NCBI GenBank assembly: GCA_029268645.1
Contig: JAQWNI010000248.1
Location: forward strand, 1-64,000
Length of the DNA: 64,000 nt
Origin: Myxococcota bacterium
GTDB lineage: Bacteria > Myxococcota_A > UBA9160 > UBA4427
Direction of reading: 5' to 3'
The position numbers and the translations under genes were made by a program. Within the stretch, counting starts at the first letter, position 1. Every line of letters begins with the position of its first letter. Below the pieces are notes generated by a model that worked only from the letters and a program-made list of their open reading frames with translations, searched no databases and was not told where the DNA came from. This document shows positions 59,364 to 64,000 of this stretch, one piece after another.

Positions 59364-59880
59364 CGGGCTGGGTGCCTCCGGGGAAAACCGATTTTTTTCA
59401 AGAACGCCGAGCGCAGAGGATAAAGTGGTTCGGCTTCACGTTCCAAACCGTTTCTGCCGGTTTCCTGCGCGCCTCGCACTTTTCGGACGAAGCAGTGCTT
59501 CACATAACCGCAACATGGCATAATCCAACTGAGGGAGGCCGCGGACTGGACGTGGGTTCCCGTCTGGGTGCGGGTTCGAATCGAGATTCAAATGAAGGCT
59601 TAGGTGCCCCCGGGGAAAATCAGGGCCGGCACTCGCCTCCACTTGTCAATTTACCCTGGGGGATTGGTGGGCGACAAAAAGATTGGGAGCGCCCAGAAAA
59701 ACGCTGGACAGTTGTGTGATTTCCAATGCAAGATGGAAACATTCCGGCACGCGTGTCCTTGATTGGATGAGGCGCTCGCGGGTCGGTGCGAAGGGTAGAA
59801 GGCGTTTCTCCTCACAGATCAAAGATCAGGGCAGAGTGTAATCCGGGAGTGGCTCAAAATCTTTCGACACACTTCAGCTT

Positions 59881-59969
59881 GTGAGGGCACTCACCCAATA
59901 CCCGAACCAGAAGAGCTCTGACAGTCAGAGTTCGAAAAAAAACGGGTCAGGCTCAGATGGGCCGGACCC
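59881..59969. promoter_or_regulatory. Cluster of three inverted repeats in the leader of the PEP-CTERM gene
   Basis: GTGAG-GGCA-CTCAC (59881-59894); CTCTGAC-A-GTCAGAG (59916-59930); GGGTCaGGC-tcagatgg-GCCgGACCC (59944-59969); all read directly. Confidence 0.4.
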
Positions 59970-60000
59970 AAAAAAGCAAGACAGGAAAGGGAACCCAGTG

Positions 60001-60996
60001 ATGTTACGAAAATTACTCGGTCTCGTTGCTGCCGCTGCGATGGTGAGTGCGTTCGCTTCGAACGCCTGGGCCGGAGTCTTCCTCCCGCTCAGCAGTGATC
60101 TCAGCGTCAACCTCGGTGGCAACCCGACCATTAGCGTCCCCGGCACCTACAACGGGACTGGCTGGGCCACGCTAAGCAACAATGGCTCTGAGCACGATCT
60201 GTCTGTTGGTGCGGGCATCTGGAAGGGCTCGGGGATCAATGCCGGGAACGGCACGGGAACCGCGCTTCTGACGGGTGTGGCGCTGCTCGATAACTTGACT
60301 CTCTCTGTGACCAACCAGGCCGGTAACTTGACCGCGAGCTTCAGCACCGCGAATCCGGTGGGCGGTGGCTTGACCGGGACCGCAACTACGCCCAGTTCTG
60401 CCACGCTCTGCCCCTCGGGTTGCTTGGGCGGCCAGCAGGGACTCAGCGGCAACGTGTTCCTGTACGCATTGGGCGGCAGCTTGCCCTTCCCGCTGAACCC
60501 CTCAGCGACTGTGGGTGTAGGCATCGGTGGGACCACTACCGTCATGCTGGGTACGGTCCCGATTGTTGTGACCAACGCTCCGTGGATCACCGGCAAGGTG
60601 CGAATCACCTCCTTGACCACCAACGTGATCCAGGTTGTGCGCAACGCAACCGCCATAACGGGTGTCGGTGTCACGCTGGCTCCGGAAGGCACGGAAGACG
60701 TCCGAACGTTCACCACGGGTCTCGGCTGGCGCTCAACGGCGAGCACTAACCCGATCGAGACGCGCGGTACGGTGACCGTCGGCGGGACGAACATCCTGGC
60801 CTCGGCTTCCGCCGGTGGTGCGGTCACTTTGATCTCGCCGCAGCGCATCAACACTGGTCCGATCGGCCTGGGCAACATCCCGGCGGTTTGGCGCGAACAG
60901 TTCCTGTTCGTGCCCGAGCCCGGAACTGTCCTGCTGCTGGTATCGGGTGCTGCTGGCCTCGTGGTCATCGGCCGGAACCGGATGAAGCGCAAGTAG
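60001..60996 (+). CDS. PEP-CTERM sorting-domain exported protein
   Basis: ORF from 59881; ATG 60001 gives signal peptide MLRKLLGLVAAAAMVSAFASNAWA; C-terminus VPEPGTVLLLVSGAAGLVVIGRNRMKRK is a canonical PEP-CTERM signal. Confidence 0.93.
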   Translation: MLRKLLGLVAAAAMVSAFASNAWAGVFLPLSSDLSVNLGGNPTISVPGTYNGTGWATLSNNGSEHDLSVGAGIWKGSGINAGNGTGTALLTGVALLDNLTLSVTNQAGNLTASFSTANPVGGGLTGTATTPSSATLCPSGCLGGQQGLSGNVFLYALGGSLPFPLNPSATVGVGIGGTTTVMLGTVPIVVTNAPWITGKVRITSLTTNVIQVVRNATAITGVGVTLAPEGTEDVRTFTTGLGWRSTASTNPIETRGTVTVGGTNILASASAGGAVTLISPQRINTGPIGLGNIPAVWREQFLFVPEPGTVLLLVSGAAGLVVIGRNRMKRK

Positions 60997-61027
60997 GATT
61001 GCTGTAGCTCCCTCGGGAGCTGAGCAA

Positions 61028-61064
61028 GGCGGCCATCCCGATCCGGGGTGGCCGCCTTTTTTTT
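61028..61064 (+). terminator. Rho-independent terminator after the PEP-CTERM gene
   Basis: GGCGGCCAtCCC-GATCC-GGGgTGGCCGCC followed by TTTTTTTT, 31 bp after the stop codon. Confidence 0.92.
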
Positions 61065-61265
61065 GCTTAGGCAGGTCCCCCCTCTGACCCTTCAGCGATC
61101 GCAAGAAGTCCGGTGCTTTACATCGCGTCTCGAGGGAGGCTCGCTCTGCCATGGGGTTCGCTGGTGTGATTGTCTAGAGTCTGCCCGAGGGTTGGACCGA
61201 TAAGCTGTTCCGAATTGCGATCCGGGCATTGATGTCCGCGCTGGTTTTGGAAGGAGGCGTGAAGG

Positions 61266-62747
61266 GTGTTCAGTCGGCTGTTTAATTCGCCCTGGTTCTT
61301 CTTTGGAGTCGCGGCTCTGCTGATCTGTGTGGCCGTCGCTTCGCAGTTCCAAAGGGCGGACGTTGAGGCTCCGCCTGGTGACGTGGAGGATGTTCTCTCT
61401 CTGAAGGAGCATAAGCCCTACAACGTCGTTTTTATCCTCATCGATACTCTACGTGCAGACCGCCTGTCCGCGTATGGCTACGACCGAGAGACGAGCCCCA
61501 ATTTGGAAGCTTTGGCCCAGCGCGGGGTCCGTTTTGCTCAGGTTGAAAGTCAAAGCAGCTGGACGAAGGCCTCAATGGCCTCATTGTGGACCGGGCTGTA
61601 CCCCCAGCGCACGGGCGTGATTCGATTTCCGCACGCCCTACCCGAAGATGCCGTGATGCCCGCCGAGATTTTTCAAGAGGCCGGTTACCGGACCGGCGGC
61701 GTGTGGCGCAATGGTTGGGTGGCCAACAATTTTGGCTTCAGCCAGGGATTTGATCTGTACCTTCGACCGACTCAGAGTAAGTCCAGAGCAGATATGCGTC
61801 GCTTCGCACCCTCGTCATTCTCCCTATCTGGAACCGATCTCGATGTCACGATATCAGCATCTGAATTTGTTATGGGCACGAGCGGCGAACCGTTTCTGCT
61901 CTATCTGCACTACATGGATGTCCACCAATACGTGTATTCCGATGTGTCTCCGGTTTATGGAACAGACATCTCTGACATTTACGACAGCTCGATCCATTGG
62001 ACAGACCAAAATGTCGGACTCGTGGTTGAAATGCTTCGCGTTCGCGGATTGTTGGACGACACGTGGATCATCGTTGCCTCAGATCACGGTGAGGCCTTCT
62101 TTGAACACGGTGGGGAAGGACATGCAAGAAATCTATATAGCGAAGTGCAGCAGGTTCCTCTGATTATCGCGCCTCCGGTCTCGCTGAGCCCAGGGCTGGT
62201 CGTCGAAGAGCGAGTCGCCAACGTCGATATTTGGCCGACTGTGCTCGATTTGCTGGGACTTCCGCCCTTGCCAGATGCACAAGGCCAGTCTTTGGTGCCT
62301 TTGATCGAGGCCGCAGCCGGTTTGAGAGAAGTCCCTGAAGAGCTGGTTGAGCGGCCTCTCTTTGCACAGCTCGATCGGACTTGGGGGCGCGCCACCAGTG
62401 ATCCTGACCCAATGGTTTCAGTCATGAAGAAAGACTTCAAAATGCTTCATCGGTTCAGCGAGCCCGACCGTAATGAGCTCTATGACCGGTCGGTGGACCC
62501 AAGCGAGCAGACGAATCTGGCCGGTTCGGAGCCGAAGGTTCAGGCGGAGCTGGCTGATGAAATCAAACAATTCGCCAAGCAGGGAGTCGTTTGGGACGAG
62601 TCGTTCGAAGTTGAAATCGATGAGTTGAATGCAGCCCAGCTTCGGGCCTTGGGCTACGTCCTTCCGGCGGCCCACCAAGCGGTCGAAGGGGCCAAGCCGG
62701 TGGCGCCTGGTGTGGCGCGGAAGCCGAAGGCTTGGGGAGAAAACTGA
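61266..62747 (+). CDS. sulfatase-fold membrane-anchored protein, Thr at nucleophile position
   Basis: 493 aa; N-terminal TM; VVFILIDTLRADRLSAYGYDRETSPNLEALAQRGV; SQSSWTKASMASLWTGLYP; ASDHGEAFFEHGGEGHA. Confidence 0.87.
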   Translation: MFSRLFNSPWFFFGVAALLICVAVASQFQRADVEAPPGDVEDVLSLKEHKPYNVVFILIDTLRADRLSAYGYDRETSPNLEALAQRGVRFAQVESQSSWTKASMASLWTGLYPQRTGVIRFPHALPEDAVMPAEIFQEAGYRTGGVWRNGWVANNFGFSQGFDLYLRPTQSKSRADMRRFAPSSFSLSGTDLDVTISASEFVMGTSGEPFLLYLHYMDVHQYVYSDVSPVYGTDISDIYDSSIHWTDQNVGLVVEMLRVRGLLDDTWIIVASDHGEAFFEHGGEGHARNLYSEVQQVPLIIAPPVSLSPGLVVEERVANVDIWPTVLDLLGLPPLPDAQGQSLVPLIEAAAGLREVPEELVERPLFAQLDRTWGRATSDPDPMVSVMKKDFKMLHRFSEPDRNELYDRSVDPSEQTNLAGSEPKVQAELADEIKQFAKQGVVWDESFEVEIDELNAAQLRALGYVLPAAHQAVEGAKPVAPGVARKPKAWGEN

Positions 62748-62772
62748 GCCCGGGCGCCGCAGCCCGAGCAGC

Positions 62773-63882
62773 CTAAAGAGCGGCCGGGGGGGCTCCGGTT
62801 CGAAAGTTGACGCGTTGGCTATGACGTTCTCGTGCGAAGTCAATCAGCTGGTCGAGTAACGTGCCGAAAGGGATACCACTTTCGGCCCAAAGCCGAGGAT
62901 ACATCGATCCTGACGTGAATCCCGGCAGGCTGTTGAGTTCATTGATCCAGACGTTCTCGGTTTCCCGCTCGACCAAAAAGTCGACTCGGGTCATGCCTCG
63001 AGCCTCTAGGGCTGTGGCGGATCGTATGGCGAGGTCTTGAAGTTTCTTCGTCAGTGAGGGGGGAATCTCGGCGGGGATGATGAGTTCAGTCGATTCGTCT
63101 TGGTACTTGGCATGGTAGTCGTAAAAATCGTGGCGGGGGATGATCTCGCCTGGCACTGAGGCTTTGCAGTGTTCGTTACCCAGAATCGCAATTTCGAGTT
63201 CTCTGGCATCAACAGCGCGCTCGACGATCACCTTGTCGTCGTAGTAGGCTGCTTCTTTTAGGCTTAAGGCCAGTGAAGCGACATCTTGAGCCCTAGAAAT
63301 ACCGACGGATGAACCCGAGTTGGCCGGCTTGACAAAAACCGGGAGCGAGAGTTGCCGGTTGATCTTCTCCACCCACTGATCCCCGCCTCGCTTCAGCTCA
63401 CTAGAGCGGATCGTGACCCAGGGTAGGACGGGAAGGTCGGCGGATTTCAGGATCTGCTTAGCCAAGTCCTTGTCCATTTGAAGCGCAGAGCTCAAAACCC
63501 CCGAACCCACATATGGAACTGAGGCCAATTCGAGTAATCCTTGGAGGGCCCCATCCTCGCCGCCGCGGCCATGGGCGATTGGGAAGATGACATCGAGGGT
63601 CTCATCTCCGAATTGAATCGACCTTTCCCGATCGACCTGATCGAGGCGGCCGCCGCTGGCGTCGGCGCGGAGGACAACCTCGGGTGCCTGCAAAATGCTT
63701 TCGAGGGAGCCTCCGTGATCGTTCGGCGCTAGGTGCCAGCGTCCCTCGGGATCGACCAAGATGAGGGAAACGTCGTATTTCTGGCGGTCTAGGGCTTGGA
63801 GAATGGCCATCGCCGAAACGATCGAAACTTGATGCTCGACCGATCTGCCTCCAAAGAGCAAGCCCACTCTCAGCTTGGCCAT
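62773..63882 (-). CDS. ddl: D-alanine--D-alanine ligase
   Basis: 369 aa; VGLLFGGRSVEHQVSIVSA, FPIAHGRGGEDGALQGLLELASVPYVGSGV, FVKPANSGSSVGISRA, EINELNSLPGFTSGSMYPRLW-type ATP-grasp end. Confidence 0.95.
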   Translation of the reverse strand: MAKLRVGLLFGGRSVEHQVSIVSAMAILQALDRQKYDVSLILVDPEGRWHLAPNDHGGSLESILQAPEVVLRADASGGRLDQVDRERSIQFGDETLDVIFPIAHGRGGEDGALQGLLELASVPYVGSGVLSSALQMDKDLAKQILKSADLPVLPWVTIRSSELKRGGDQWVEKINRQLSLPVFVKPANSGSSVGISRAQDVASLALSLKEAAYYDDKVIVERAVDARELEIAILGNEHCKASVPGEIIPRHDFYDYHAKYQDESTELIIPAEIPPSLTKKLQDLAIRSATALEARGMTRVDFLVERETENVWINELNSLPGFTSGSMYPRLWAESGIPFGTLLDQLIDFARERHSQRVNFRTGAPPAAL

Positions 63883-64000
63883 GCGCCGACTTCTCCCTCC
63901 TGTCTCACGATAGCGGAACCCAAGCCACTTGCCGGCGAGTCGGAACCCGCCCGTGTTGACCCCGATCCGGGGGCTTCGTACCTTGCGGCAGTGGAAAAGC

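Noticed and set aside
59560-59605. tRNA T-arm-like string GGGTTCGAATCGAG
   Set aside because: Flanking 5-bp stems do not pair and no acceptor, D or anticodon arms are found; not a tRNA.
59745-59775. Possible sigma-54 site CGGCACGCGTGTCCTTGA upstream of the PEP-CTERM gene
   Set aside because: Spacing between the GG and the -12 element does not match GG-N10-GC and GC is replaced by GA.
60147-60992. 281-aa minus-strand ORF antisense to the PEP-CTERM gene
   Set aside because: Low-complexity translation rich in Pro/Thr/Val, mirror of the Gly/Thr-rich sense protein, which has a clear signal peptide and PEP-CTERM signal.
1-64000. CRISPR arrays, rRNA, transposons, integrases, phage genes
   Set aside because: No repeat-spacer periodicity, rRNA-like segments or recognisable transposase/integrase ORFs were seen.

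Overview
The window is a bacterial chromosome segment of moderately high GC with dense coding on both strands. I saw no rRNA, tRNA, CRISPR array or transposase. Left half (about 0-34 kb): a 5'-truncated 2-oxoglutarate dehydrogenase E1, an acyl-CoA/lipid catabolism set (five acyl-CoA dehydrogenases, an SCP-x-type thiolase, an enoyl-CoA hydratase), an ABC-class ATPase, a SelL-like thioredoxin-fold protein, an SNF transporter, PlsB, an MFS transporter, a tandem ABC exporter pair, a FabH-like KAS III, HflX, GlmU-GlmS and a UvrD/PcrA helicase. Right half (about 34-63 kb): a glycosylation/cell-surface island with GT2 enzymes resembling ALG5/DPM1, several GT-C membrane glycosyltransferases, a WbpB/WbpE/WbpD-like nucleotide-sugar cassette, an STT3/PglB/AglB-like oligosaccharyltransferase, a TMTC-like membrane protein, three sulfatase-fold proteins with Thr at the nucleophile position, two TPR lipoproteins and a PEP-CTERM protein, then D-Ala-D-Ala ligase. 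The best candidate for an undescribed system is the STT3-like locus (43.2-49.0 kb). Its enzyme keeps the catalytic acidic motifs but appears to have HPNLG where WWDYG is expected. A second notable observation is a single in-frame amber codon splitting a GT-C gene at 50391-50393. All family calls come from reading motifs by eye; no database search was run.
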